Below are positions 15,867 through 24,578 of a stretch of 34,295 nt of DNA, one piece after another; the first letter of the stretch is position 1, and every line of letters begins with the position of its first letter. The stretch spans positions 1 to 34,295 of the forward strand of contig JAJYIB010000003.1 of NCBI GenBank assembly GCA_021790275.1. Reading direction: 5' to 3'. The notes under the pieces are model-generated. The model was not told the DNA's origin. It worked only from the letters and a program-made list of their open reading frames with translations, and did no database searches. Origin of the DNA: a bacterium. Its GTDB lineage: Bacteria > Patescibacteriota > Minisyncoccia > UBA10092. Made by a program: the position numbers and the translations under genes.

Positions 15867-18046
15867 ATTCTCAATACGATCCGAAACAAGCAGAAGAAAA
15901 AATTTACCGGCTTTGGGAAAAATCGGGGTTCGCCGATCCCGACAAACTGCCGGGCAAACGGACAAAAAAATTTTCGGCGATGATGGCGCCGCCCAACATC
16001 ACCGGTTCTTTGCATATGGGGCATGCTCTGGAAAACATTTCCGTCGACATCGCGGTGCGGATGAAAAGAATGCAGGGGTTTAAAGCACTCTGGCTCCCCG
16101 GCATCGATCATGCCGGCATCGCCGCCCAAAACGCCGTCGAAAAAAATTTGCGCAAACAGAACATCCGCCGCCAGGATTTGGGCCGCGAAAAATTCGTCGA
16201 AAAAATGTATGAATGGAAAGAAAAATACGGCCACATCATTTTGGATCAATTAAAAAAACTCGGCGCGCTTCCCGACTGGTCGCGCACGCGATTCACTTTG
16301 GATCCAGAATACGCCGAGGCAGTGCGTCATGCGTTCATCCATTATTACGAAAAAGGATGGATATACCGCGGCGAACGGGTTATCAACTGGTGCCCACGAT
16401 GCGAAACCGGAATTTCCGATTTGGAAGTCGAATACAAAGAAGAACCGGCAAAGCTTTATCATATAAAATATCCGCTGGCGGACGGTGGATTTATCATCGT
16501 GGCCACAACACGCCCGGAAACTATGTTCGGCGACACGGCGGTGGCGGTAAATCCCAAAGACGGCCGTTATAAAAAACTGATAGGAAAATTCGCCGCGGTG
16601 CCGATTCAAAACCGCAGAATCCCGATAATCGCCGACCGCGGCGTCGATATGAAATTCGGAACCGGCGCCGTGAAAGTTACGCCGGCGCACGATGTTTCCG
16701 ATTTCGAAATGTCGATTCGTCACAATTTGCCGAGGATAAAAATAATAAACGAAAAAGGAATAATGACGGACGAGTCGGGAGTTTTTTGCGCCGGGTTGAA
16801 AACCGGAGAATGCCGCGGAAAAACCGCCGAAGAACTTCAAAAACTCGGGCTTTTGGAAAAGGCCGAAAATTACATTCACAATGCCGCTTTTTGCGAACGC
16901 TGCGGAACGAAAATCGAGCCGCGGCTTTCCCTGCAATGGTTTTTGAAAATGGCCGAGCTCGCCGAACTGACGATAAAAGCGATTAAAAACAAAAAAACCG
17001 CTCTTTATCCGAAAAAATGGGAAAAACCGGCGCTGGAATGGCTAAAAAACATCCGCGACTGGAACATCTCGCGGCAATTGTGGTGGGGGCATCGCTTGCC
17101 GGTCTGGTTTCACGAACCGAAATGCGAGCCGAAGAAAGACCGTGAAAAAGATGTTGCGAAGTGCAAAGAATTTGTCGTGTCGGAAAAAAAACCGAAATGC
17201 GAATACTGCGATGCGGAATTCATTCGAAGCGACGATGTTTTGGATACCTGGTTTTCATCGGCGCTCTGGCCTTTCGCCACGCTCGGCTGGCCGAAAAAAA
17301 CGACCGACTTGTCCGAATATTATCCGACCGATTATATCACTTCGGCGCGGGAAATCCTCAACCTTTGGATTATCCGAATGATTTTTTCCGGAATGGAATT
17401 TATGGGAAAAACGCCTTTCAAAACGGCTCATATTCACGCCACTATTTTAACCAAAGACGGTAAAAGAATGTCAAAATCTCTCGGCACCGGCATCGACCCG
17501 CTTCTGCTCGTCGAGCGATATGGCGCCGACGCCGTTCGTTTCGGCATCACGTACCAGAATCTCGGCGGCCAGGACATCAGGTTTTCCGAAGACGCGATAA
17601 TCACCGGAAAAAAATTCTGCAACAAGATTTGGAACGCGACGCGTTTTGTAATGATGGCAAATCGGGAAAAAATTTCCGATTTTAACGATAAAAATCCCAA
17701 GCCGAAAACGGCCGCCGATAAAAAAATTCTGATTGCGCTGAAAATGGCAAATAAAAAAACCGAAACCGGAATCGATAAATATGAATTCGGCAAAGTTCTG
17801 CATAGTCTTTACGATTTCTTCTGGCACGACTTCTGCGATCAATATATAGAGGAATCGAAAAAACAATCGGCCGACCCGAAGCTCGCCGAAAACACGAACC
17901 GGATTTTATTTTATGTTTTGACGAATTCCTTAAAACTGCTTCACCCTTTCCTGCCGTTTATCACCGAAGAAATCTGGGACAACCTTAGATCCGCCGGACT
18001 AAAAGCCGGCCCGCTTATCATTGAAAGCTGGCCGCGGCAAGTATGA
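15863..18046 (+). CDS. valS: Valyl-tRNA synthetase (short, no C-terminal coiled-coil extension)
   Basis: PPNITGSLHMGHAL; ATTRPETMFGDTAVAV; VKVTPAHDVSDFEM; GKRMSKSLGTGIDPLLLVERYGADAVRFG. ATGA overlap with tsaD. Confidence 0.95.
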   Translation: MNSQYDPKQAEEKIYRLWEKSGFADPDKLPGKRTKKFSAMMAPPNITGSLHMGHALENISVDIAVRMKRMQGFKALWLPGIDHAGIAAQNAVEKNLRKQNIRRQDLGREKFVEKMYEWKEKYGHIILDQLKKLGALPDWSRTRFTLDPEYAEAVRHAFIHYYEKGWIYRGERVINWCPRCETGISDLEVEYKEEPAKLYHIKYPLADGGFIIVATTRPETMFGDTAVAVNPKDGRYKKLIGKFAAVPIQNRRIPIIADRGVDMKFGTGAVKVTPAHDVSDFEMSIRHNLPRIKIINEKGIMTDESGVFCAGLKTGECRGKTAEELQKLGLLEKAENYIHNAAFCERCGTKIEPRLSLQWFLKMAELAELTIKAIKNKKTALYPKKWEKPALEWLKNIRDWNISRQLWWGHRLPVWFHEPKCEPKKDREKDVAKCKEFVVSEKKPKCEYCDAEFIRSDDVLDTWFSSALWPFATLGWPKKTTDLSEYYPTDYITSAREILNLWIIRMIFSGMEFMGKTPFKTAHIHATILTKDGKRMSKSLGTGIDPLLLVERYGADAVRFGITYQNLGGQDIRFSEDAIITGKKFCNKIWNATRFVMMANREKISDFNDKNPKPKTAADKKILIALKMANKKTETGIDKYEFGKVLHSLYDFFWHDFCDQYIEESKKQSADPKLAENTNRILFYVLTNSLKLLHPFLPFITEEIWDNLRSAGLKAGPLIIESWPRQV

Positions 18047-18804
18047 TATTCGGCTATAATGCACTGGATTTAACATCGGTTCTGCTGCTCGCTCTCGCGC
18101 CGAGTTTGATTTGGCTGTTTTTTTATCTTAAAGAAGACCCGCATCCCGAACCGCGCTTCTGGCTCGGGACGATGTTCGCGATGGGCATAATTTTGGCGCC
18201 GATCGTCATTTCTTTCGAAATGATTTTCGGAAAAATAATCGGAACTTTCGCCGACGGATCGCTCGCCGCCGGCCTGCTTTTGTTCTGCTTCGCCCCCCTT
18301 GTCGAAGAAACCGCTAAATACGGCACCGTCCATCTGGCGATGAATAAAAATCCGGTAATCGACGAACCGGTCGATCCGATGATTTATGTCATCACCGCCG
18401 CTTTGGGTTTTGCGGCGATAGAAAATGTTTTTGCCGTATTTTCTTTCATTCCCGTCGGCGATCCGGGATACCTTTATGCCGCTTTTAATTTCCTATCGAT
18501 GCGGTTTATAACCGCCGTCGCCTTGCACGGGCTCGCTTCAAGCATTTCCGGCTATTATTTCGCCAAATTTTATTTTTTCGAAAGAAAGGCGCGGCTGATT
18601 TTCAAAGGCGTCATTTTCGCCTCGATTTTCCACGGAGCTTACAATTTCCTGATCGTCAGAAACGGCGCAACACTGCCGACGATTCTGGCCGCCGTTTTGC
18701 TCGGTGGCGGCGCCGCGGCGGCGATTATTATGTTCCACAAGCTCAAATATCCCCAAACTTATCAACAACCCGCGGTTGACGAAACGCGGGCGAAAGAAAT
18801 ATAA
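18043..18804 (+). CDS. PrsW-family intramembrane metalloprotease
   Basis: Multi-TM; LVEETAKYGTVHLA, GFAAIENVFAVF, FITAVALHGLASSISGYY, IFHGAYNF. ATGA overlap with valS. Confidence 0.88.
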   Translation: MIFGYNALDLTSVLLLALAPSLIWLFFYLKEDPHPEPRFWLGTMFAMGIILAPIVISFEMIFGKIIGTFADGSLAAGLLLFCFAPLVEETAKYGTVHLAMNKNPVIDEPVDPMIYVITAALGFAAIENVFAVFSFIPVGDPGYLYAAFNFLSMRFITAVALHGLASSISGYYFAKFYFFERKARLIFKGVIFASIFHGAYNFLIVRNGATLPTILAAVLLGGGAAAAIIMFHKLKYPQTYQQPAVDETRAKEI

Positions 18805-19220
18805 TGCAATCGGAAAAGCCGTTAATTTTAAAGTCAAAAATGGAAAAAGAAACAAAAAACATCGAATGGGCGCCGAGCGAAGCCGAAGGCCAGCTTTCGA
18901 TAGACGTTTTTCAGACGCCGGCCGATATCGTGATTAAATCGACCATCGCCGGAGTCAAACCCGAACATTTGGATATCGCCATAACCAACGATATGGTGAC
19001 AATCCGCGGCCGGAGAGAAACCGAAGAAGAACTCACCCGCGACGATTATTTTTATCAGGAATGTTATTGGGGTCCGTTTTCAAGATCGATTATCTTGCCG
19101 GTCGATGTTCAGACCGAAAAATCAATCGCCACTTTAAAAAACGGCGTCCTGACAATCCGCCTGCCGAAATCCGAAAAAATCAAAACCAAAAAAATAGAAA
19201 TCAATCGTCACGAAGAATAA
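18804..19220 (+). CDS. Hsp20/alpha-crystallin small heat shock protein
   Basis: LSIDVFQTPADIVIKSTIAGVKPEHLDIAITNDMVTIRGRRE..YQECYWGPFSRSIILP. The start could instead be the ATG near 18840. Confidence 0.92.
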   Translation: MQSEKPLILKSKMEKETKNIEWAPSEAEGQLSIDVFQTPADIVIKSTIAGVKPEHLDIAITNDMVTIRGRRETEEELTRDDYFYQECYWGPFSRSIILPVDVQTEKSIATLKNGVLTIRLPKSEKIKTKKIEINRHEE

Positions 19221-19250
19221 TCCCGCCGCTTCGGAACGGAATAAAAATAA

Positions 19251-19276
19251 AAGGACTTGCGACGACGCAGGTCCTT
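19251..19276 (-). terminator. Intrinsic terminator, possibly bidirectional
   Basis: AAGGACTTGCG-ACGA-CGCAGGTCCTT stem; minus-strand continuation TTTTATTTTTA. Confidence 0.75.
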
Positions 19277-19625
19277 ATTCGTTTTCACCCTTCCATTTTC
19301 GGTAAGCCCTGTCTATTTCCTCCATATGGGCTTCGTCGGAATTGATATCCGAAGGAAAGATATTTTTCGCGCGGCTTTCGGCTTCCCAGATGATTTTCCG
19401 TTTTGTCTCGTAATCCGGATAATCAATAATATGAACAATCCGATAAAGACATTCTTTGGCGAGATCGGGCGGTATCCATCCGGGATCGTCCAAAACCTCC
19501 AAAATTTCTTCGGCCATTTCCCATTCCTTTAGTCTTTCCGGCTCTCTGCCGTGCACTTTTTCGTAGGCCTCGGCCAGAGGACCGCTTTTTTCAAACAGCT
19601 TGCGCTTCTCGCGCGGCATTCGCAA
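19275..19625 (-). CDS. Hypothetical charged cytosolic protein downstream of murD
   Basis: 116-aa ORF directly abutting the murD stop, with an SD-like GGGAGGTGAT; no family recognised. Confidence 0.55.
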   Translation of the reverse strand: MRMPREKRKLFEKSGPLAEAYEKVHGREPERLKEWEMAEEILEVLDDPGWIPPDLAKECLYRIVHIIDYPDYETKRKIIWEAESRAKNIFPSDINSDEAHMEEIDRAYRKWKGENE

Positions 19626-21059
19626 TCACCTCCCTCGTTCGAAATTTTCTTTTATAATTTTATTGAATTTGCGGCCGCGGTCAAATTCATTCTTGAATTT
19701 TCCGAAACTGGCCGCCCCGGGCGAAAAAATTATTTTTTCAAAACATTTTCTGTTTTTAATCGCGCCGATTATTTCGCCAACCGATTCGGACAGCCGCGGC
19801 TTCGATTTGAAATATCTCAATTTTTCCAATTCGGCAACCAGTTTTTCGGTGGCGCTGCCGCCGAGAAGAAACAGATTTTTTCGGGGAACTTCTTTTTTGA
19901 TTTTTCTCGCCAAATTTTTGAAATCAAGCATCTTGTCGGCGCCGCCGCAGATCAAAGCGGTTTTTTTGATATCCGGCTTGAATCCGTCGATTGCCGCGGC
20001 GACTCCCTCCGGACTGGTGGAGGCCGAATCGTTTACAATTTCCAGATTGCCGCTTTTAAAAACGATTTCCTGCCGGAAAGGCACGGCCGGAAGCGACGGA
20101 ATTTTCGCCGCCATTTCCTTCCATTTTTTCCCGTATAAATAGCCGACCAAAAGCGCCGCCAGAAGATTTTGTTTCCGGTGCGGGCTGAAATTTTCGATTT
20201 CGGCCACGAATTTTTTTTGTCCGTTATTTTGAAAAATTATTTTTTGCCCGCCGCAATACAAGCCGTTTTTATTTTTCGGCAATGACTTGAGGGCAATATA
20301 AAATATCGCGCTCTTCGGCTTTCGCTTGAAGAACGGCGCGTTGTTGATATCGTAATTTAAAATGAGAAAATCCTTATCCGTCTGATTGGAAAAGACGCGA
20401 GATTTCGCCAGCGCGTAATTTTTCATATTGCCGTGCCGATTGAGATGATCGACATATAAATTGGTAATCACCGCGATTTTCGGAGCTTTCAGATTTTGAT
20501 TCAATTCCCAATATTCGAGCTGATACGACGGAATTTCCAAAATCAGCGGTTTCCGCGCGCCGCTTTGCGGCGCGCGGAGAATTCTATCCAGTATTTTCAA
20601 AGGAGCCAGTGCCGGAATATTGCCGCCTATGCGCGCGGGTTTTAAAAAATGATGCGTCCAGACGGCGGTGGTGGTTTTCCCTCTGGTGCCGGTGATCGCG
20701 ATATATTCCGTTTCCGGCATAACCTGATTCAAAATTTTCAGCATCAGCGACAAATCGGTTTCAATCGCTTTGCCGTTTTCGCCGGCGAATCGCGCCCATT
20801 TGCTGTTGGCGCTTACGGCCTGATTAAAAACTATAACATCGCTGTTTAAAAAATCCGCTTCACGGTGTTTCCCCAAAACATATTTTATTTTCAATCCTTT
20901 TAATTTTGCCAGACCGGATGTTAATTCTTGAGCGGAATTCAAATCGGTAACCGAAAGTTTCGCCCCGCGTTTTGCCAAAAATGCGGCGGTGGCCGCGCCG
21001 CCGCCCAGCCGGCCAAGCCCGACCAGCAGGATTTTTTTATTTTTGATTAGATTGCGCAT
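19626..21059 (-). CDS. murD: UDP-N-acetylmuramoyl-L-alanine--D-glutamate ligase (MurD)
   Basis: ILLVGLGRLGGGAATAAFL; YIAITGTRGKTTTAVW; LEIPSYQLEY; ITNLYVDHLNRHGNMKNYALAKSRVF; VNDSASTSPEGVAAAIDGF. Confidence 0.93.
   Translation of the reverse strand: MRNLIKNKKILLVGLGRLGGGAATAAFLAKRGAKLSVTDLNSAQELTSGLAKLKGLKIKYVLGKHREADFLNSDVIVFNQAVSANSKWARFAGENGKAIETDLSLMLKILNQVMPETEYIAITGTRGKTTTAVWTHHFLKPARIGGNIPALAPLKILDRILRAPQSGARKPLILEIPSYQLEYWELNQNLKAPKIAVITNLYVDHLNRHGNMKNYALAKSRVFSNQTDKDFLILNYDINNAPFFKRKPKSAIFYIALKSLPKNKNGLYCGGQKIIFQNNGQKKFVAEIENFSPHRKQNLLAALLVGYLYGKKWKEMAAKIPSLPAVPFRQEIVFKSGNLEIVNDSASTSPEGVAAAIDGFKPDIKKTALICGGADKMLDFKNLARKIKKEVPRKNLFLLGGSATEKLVAELEKLRYFKSKPRLSESVGEIIGAIKNRKCFEKIIFSPGAASFGKFKNEFDRGRKFNKIIKENFERGR
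20552..20578. repeat. GC-rich perfect palindrome inside murD
   Basis: TCCGCGCGCCGC-TTT-GCGGCGCGCGGA, 12 bp perfect. Confidence 0.8.
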
Positions 21060-21194
21060 TATTTAGTGAATGGAAACCGTAAATGCCACCTATGCGCTAA
21101 ACTTTATTGCAAAATATGGCTAAAAACAATGATTTTACATATCCACAGACTGATACGGCAAAGGCCGTTCTATATCAGCAAAGTTGAATGCTTG

Positions 21195-21275
21195 TGCGAC
21201 CGGGAGGATTCGAACCTCCACGCCTTGCGGCGCCAGCTCCTAAAGCTGGTGCGTCTGCCGTTTCGCCACGGTCGC
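21195..21275 (-). tRNA. tRNA-Leu(TAG), CCA not encoded
   Basis: GCGACCG/CGGTCGC acceptor; CCAGC-TTTAGGA-GCTGG; long variable arm; GGAGG-TTCGAAT-CCTCC. Confidence 0.93.
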
Positions 21276-21319
21276 GTTTGAAAATTATAGCAGATTTTCG
21301 CCCTTGTCTTCGCCTCTCG

Positions 21320-21970
21320 TTATATTTTGCCGGCGCTTTCAAGTTTTGCCTGAATCACGGTGCGCATCGAAGACGAACCGACCGGCCAGCAGGTTATCAA
21401 GGCGATATCCGACTCGCCTTGCGGAATCTGCGCCAGCAATTCGTTGGTTTTGGCCGGCGTTAAAACGTCGTCGGCAAAAACTTTGTAAGCCAATTTTTTA
21501 TTTCCGTAAAAAACATAAACTTCGTCGCCTTTTTCGAGCTTATGCAAAAGCGCGAAAATCGAACCGTAGTCGCCGCGATACCAAATCGCTTTCGAGCTGT
21601 GCCCGAGAATAACCGAACGGCCGTTTTCGCCGAACTGCTGGGAGCCGGGATAAAACGCGACGCCGCTTTCCATCGCCGCCAATATCGTTTTATTGTCCCC
21701 GTCTTTCGGAAAAACGATCGGAGACATCGTGGCGGTTTTGGGAATCGCAAGATAATAGTCGTTTTCGCTTCCGGACGGTTTTTCAACCGCGCCGCTTAAA
21801 CCGAGAATCGGCCAATTTTTCAAATCGGACCCGAAAGGGGAATTGACGACCAAATCATAGCGCAAAATCCGAAAATACGCTCCACCGTTCAAAACCAGAT
21901 AAACCGCGAACGCGGCGGCAAAAAATATCGCGGCGAATATCGCCAATTCTTTTTTAGGATTGATTTTCAT
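21320..21970 (-). CDS. Sortase family protein
   Basis: N-terminal TM; SVILGHSSKAIWYRGDYGSIFALLHKLEKGDEVYVFYG; ALITCWPVGSSSMRTVIQA (catalytic H, C, R). Start taken as MKINPKKE at 21970. Confidence 0.85.
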   Translation of the reverse strand: MKINPKKELAIFAAIFFAAAFAVYLVLNGGAYFRILRYDLVVNSPFGSDLKNWPILGLSGAVEKPSGSENDYYLAIPKTATMSPIVFPKDGDNKTILAAMESGVAFYPGSQQFGENGRSVILGHSSKAIWYRGDYGSIFALLHKLEKGDEVYVFYGNKKLAYKVFADDVLTPAKTNELLAQIPQGESDIALITCWPVGSSSMRTVIQAKLESAGKI

Positions 21971-22970
21971 TCGTTTCCGTATCGGCTTTCGCTTCCGATT
22001 TTTTGATCTTTCCGATTTTTCTTTCAAGAATCGCGCCGTTATAAGCGTCGGCCAGAGCAATTCCGTGTCCGAACCGCGCTTTGAATAACAACAAATAAAT
22101 CGCGGCGGCCAGAATCAGCCCGCCCGGAAAAACCCAAAGCCATAGATCTTCCGGCCCCGTCGCGGCGTTGGCCACCGGAGTTGAAATACTTTTTGCCGGC
22201 GCTTCGGTTGCCGCCTGCGCAACGGGCACGGATGCGGTTTCGTAATTCGGCGCGTAGTAGCTTGCGGCATAAGCCGTTTGATAAGGCACTGTGAAATTAG
22301 GATAATTGGCCGGATTGGGCGCGGCGGTGGCGGCATAAGCGACCGGCGTTTGAGGAACCGTGAAATTATATTTTCCGATATCGGGCGCCTGGTATGCGTA
22401 GCCGTAAGAAGCGGGAGTGAAAGAAAAATTATAATGACCGATATCGGTCGAAGCCGCCGGATTTGTCGCCGGAATAACGGGCGACGGGAAATTGTAATGG
22501 GCGGGATTCGCGTCGGAATACGAATCAGACGGCGCGCCGTAATAAGGAACGTATCCATATCCCGAAACATTGTTCGTGATGGGATAGTTGTAAGTTCCTA
22601 TATAGACCGTCGAAGGATAGCTGTAAGTTCCGATGTCCGCCGAAGCCGGATAGTTATAAGTTCCTATATCGGCCGAGGATGGATTATTGTAAGTTCCGAT
22701 ATCGGCCGTCGTAGGATAATCGTAAGTGCCGACATCCGCCGAGGACGGATAGCTGTAAGTTCCGATGTCCGCCGCAGACGGATAGCTATAAGTGCCGATA
22801 TCGGTCGTAGAAGGATAAGTTCCTGTATCGGCCGAGGACGGATTATCATAAGTCCCGATATCCGCGGTATCCGCGCGAACCATCGGAGTCCAAATATTAA
22901 AAGAAAACAAAAATACCGCCGCCAAAAGCGTCAATGATATTTTCTTCGATGCAAATTTTATATTTTTCAT
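21954..22970 (-). CDS. Secreted repeat protein with C-terminal TM; sortase partner candidate
   Basis: Signal peptide; nine [IVT]GTY-containing repeats; C-terminal ATGPEDLWLWVFPGGLILAAAIYLLLFKARF. Overlaps the sortase start by 17 nt. Confidence 0.75.
   Translation of the reverse strand: MKNIKFASKKISLTLLAAVFLFSFNIWTPMVRADTADIGTYDNPSSADTGTYPSTTDIGTYSYPSAADIGTYSYPSSADVGTYDYPTTADIGTYNNPSSADIGTYNYPASADIGTYSYPSTVYIGTYNYPITNNVSGYGYVPYYGAPSDSYSDANPAHYNFPSPVIPATNPAASTDIGHYNFSFTPASYGYAYQAPDIGKYNFTVPQTPVAYAATAAPNPANYPNFTVPYQTAYAASYYAPNYETASVPVAQAATEAPAKSISTPVANAATGPEDLWLWVFPGGLILAAAIYLLLFKARFGHGIALADAYNGAILERKIGKIKKSEAKADTETNENQS
22581..22872. repeat. Coding tandem repeat, about 33-nt unit (SADIGTYSYPS)
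   Basis: Nine recognisable TGTAAGTTCC(G/T)ATATCGGCCG-type copies in phase with the reading frame. Confidence 0.85.
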
Positions 22971-23022
22971 ATTTATTCTCCCCTTCTTTTTTTCCGTTAT
23001 TATAACCGAAAAAAAGAAAGAG

Positions 23023-23063
23023 GCGGAAGATTTCGTCCCGCACTGCGGGACGAAATCTTCCGC
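23023..23063 (-). terminator. Long perfect hairpin / terminator of the 23068-24030 gene
   Basis: GCGGAAGATTTCGTCCCGC-ACT-GCGGGACGAAATCTTCCGC, 19 bp perfect; minus strand continues CTCTTTCTTTTTTT. Confidence 0.85.
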
Positions 23064-23067
23064 TAAT

Positions 23068-24030
23068 CTACGGCGCCGGATGCTGATATGGGATCATATC
23101 AGCATTACCGACGCTATCCTGCTGCTTGGAGTACGCGACGAAATAAATTCGCGCCTCCTGTATTCCGTCGTTGATCTCGGCTTGCAATACGCCGGGATCG
23201 ACGACGAGCGGCAAACCATCGGGAGGTGAAACCATAATCACCTCCCGCGATTTGACGACAAGCGCCGTTGCCGAATCTATAAAATTCGGATCGAACGCTA
23301 TCGTCGCCTCGCCGCCCTTGCTCACAACCTCAAAGTGAGCGTCGGCGGCGAACGCGCCGGACAAAACGATTTTTTTCCCGTTGACATAAATCGTTTTGCC
23401 GGCAAACCTGTCGGCGCCGCGGCTGACTTCGACATCGAAGCGGACAGTGTCCGGCGCCGGCTTGATCGAACCGTCGGTCAGGCCTTTGCGGATCACCGAC
23501 CCGATGTCGCGGGACCGGCCGGTCAACTTATTCGCTCCGACAACAACGTCGAGGCGAATTTTGAACAGTCCGGCCGGCGGCATCGTTGCCGCGATTCTTT
23601 TTTCCGCCGCAATCTTTGCGATTGCGGCCTTTTTCGCATCGCGCGCCGGCCGGTGGTACGGCTTTTTTGCCGCTTTCGCGCGCCGACGCGAAGCTTTGCG
23701 GATCGTCGCCGATTTTGAGACGGCGATTTTCGCCTCACCGACGTAAATCTCCATCGGCGTGCCGGAAGGCGCGCCGATATTCACGCTGATGCCGTTTTGT
23801 GACGGCGCCGGCGTAACTGCCGGCGACACGGCGGCCGCAGGCGGAATCGGCTTGCGCGCCGCCTGTTCCGCCTTATCTTTTTTCACAACAAAAGATAAAG
23901 CGAAAAACAAAGCGACGGCAATCACAACAATCAATAGCGTTACGCCAACACTCACCACAACGCTACCGATCCAATCATCACTCCCGATGTAGCGAACATC
24001 GCCGCGTCTTCTCCAGGGCCTTTTATCCAT
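23068..24030 (-). CDS. Hypothetical membrane-anchored protein
   Basis: Single TM (IGSVVVSVGVTLLIVVIAVALFFALSFVV), Ala/Lys-rich linker, C-terminal soluble domain; promoter and GGAGGTG SD upstream. Confidence 0.6.
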   Translation of the reverse strand: MDKRPWRRRGDVRYIGSDDWIGSVVVSVGVTLLIVVIAVALFFALSFVVKKDKAEQAARKPIPPAAAVSPAVTPAPSQNGISVNIGAPSGTPMEIYVGEAKIAVSKSATIRKASRRRAKAAKKPYHRPARDAKKAAIAKIAAEKRIAATMPPAGLFKIRLDVVVGANKLTGRSRDIGSVIRKGLTDGSIKPAPDTVRFDVEVSRGADRFAGKTIYVNGKKIVLSGAFAADAHFEVVSKGGEATIAFDPNFIDSATALVVKSREVIMVSPPDGLPLVVDPGVLQAEINDGIQEARIYFVAYSKQQDSVGNADMIPYQHPAP

Positions 24031-24090
24031 AATAGCCCACCTCCAAATAAATTTATAAAGAGCAAAATGCTCTTATGGACTTGCCCCAAT

Positions 24091-24119
24091 ATTATACACT
24101 ATATATTTATTTCCGTCAA
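24091..24119 (-). promoter_or_regulatory. Sigma70-type promoter of the 23068-24030 gene
   Basis: Minus strand TTGACG-17 nt-TATAAT. Confidence 0.8.
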
Positions 24120-24149
24120 ACAAACGCGAAAAGACGCAAAAAAACGGGA

Positions 24150-24178
24150 AAGCCCGCCCCGCAATGCGGGGCGGGCTT
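24150..24178. terminator. Intrinsic terminator (bidirectional-looking)
   Basis: AAGCCCGCCCCGC-AAT-GCGGGGCGGGCTT, 13 bp perfect; T-rich on both sides. Confidence 0.85.
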
Positions 24179-24203
24179 GAATTTTTTTCGAACACCGAGG
24201 CAA

Positions 24204-24545
24204 TTATCTTCCTTGCAGGAAATTTACGATAAACGGCTCGACGGAATACGTCAAAACCGCGACCACAATGCCGATGATGGCATAAATCAAAACGTTTTTG
24301 GCTTTTTCATGCGCCGCCGAACTTGCTCCCGCGAAAAGAAATAAAATGGCGGAGTAAATAAGCATTATAACAGAAACGATGGCCACGGCCGCCGAAAGAA
24401 ATGTCAAAACATTGCCGAGAATGGTGAGAACTCCGGACGGACTGGTTATAATCGGCCCCTGTAAAATATCAGCCGCCGCCAAAAACGGCAGAAGAGCCGC
24501 CAAGCCGAATATCCCCGCCCCTGTTTTTATAAAATTCTTTTTCAT
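24204..24545 (-). CDS. TrbC/VirB2-like pilin-family small membrane protein
   Basis: Signal, then two TMs (NVLTFLSAAVAIVSVIMLIYSAILFLFAGASSAAHEKAKNVLIYAIIGIVVAVL). Confidence 0.72.
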   Translation of the reverse strand: MKKNFIKTGAGIFGLAALLPFLAAADILQGPIITSPSGVLTILGNVLTFLSAAVAIVSVIMLIYSAILFLFAGASSAAHEKAKNVLIYAIIGIVVAVLTYSVEPFIVNFLQGR

Positions 24546-24578
24546 TATAATAATTTTAATTTTAATTATTTACCGATT

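Noticed and set aside
22581-22872. Regular repeats that might look like a CRISPR array
   Set aside because: Units of about 33 nt are in phase with an ORF carrying a signal peptide and TM; there are no unique spacers and no cas genes.
22278-22937. Plus-strand ORF of 219 aa rich in Arg/Ile opposite the repeat protein
   Set aside because: Repetitive antisense translation of the tandem repeat, with no signal or domain.
23606-23628. GCCGCAATC-TTTGC-GATTGCGGC inverted repeat in the 23068-24030 gene
   Set aside because: It falls in an Ala/Lys repeat-like coding segment (KKAAIAKIAAEK) where codon bias can generate it; kept out of the main claim.
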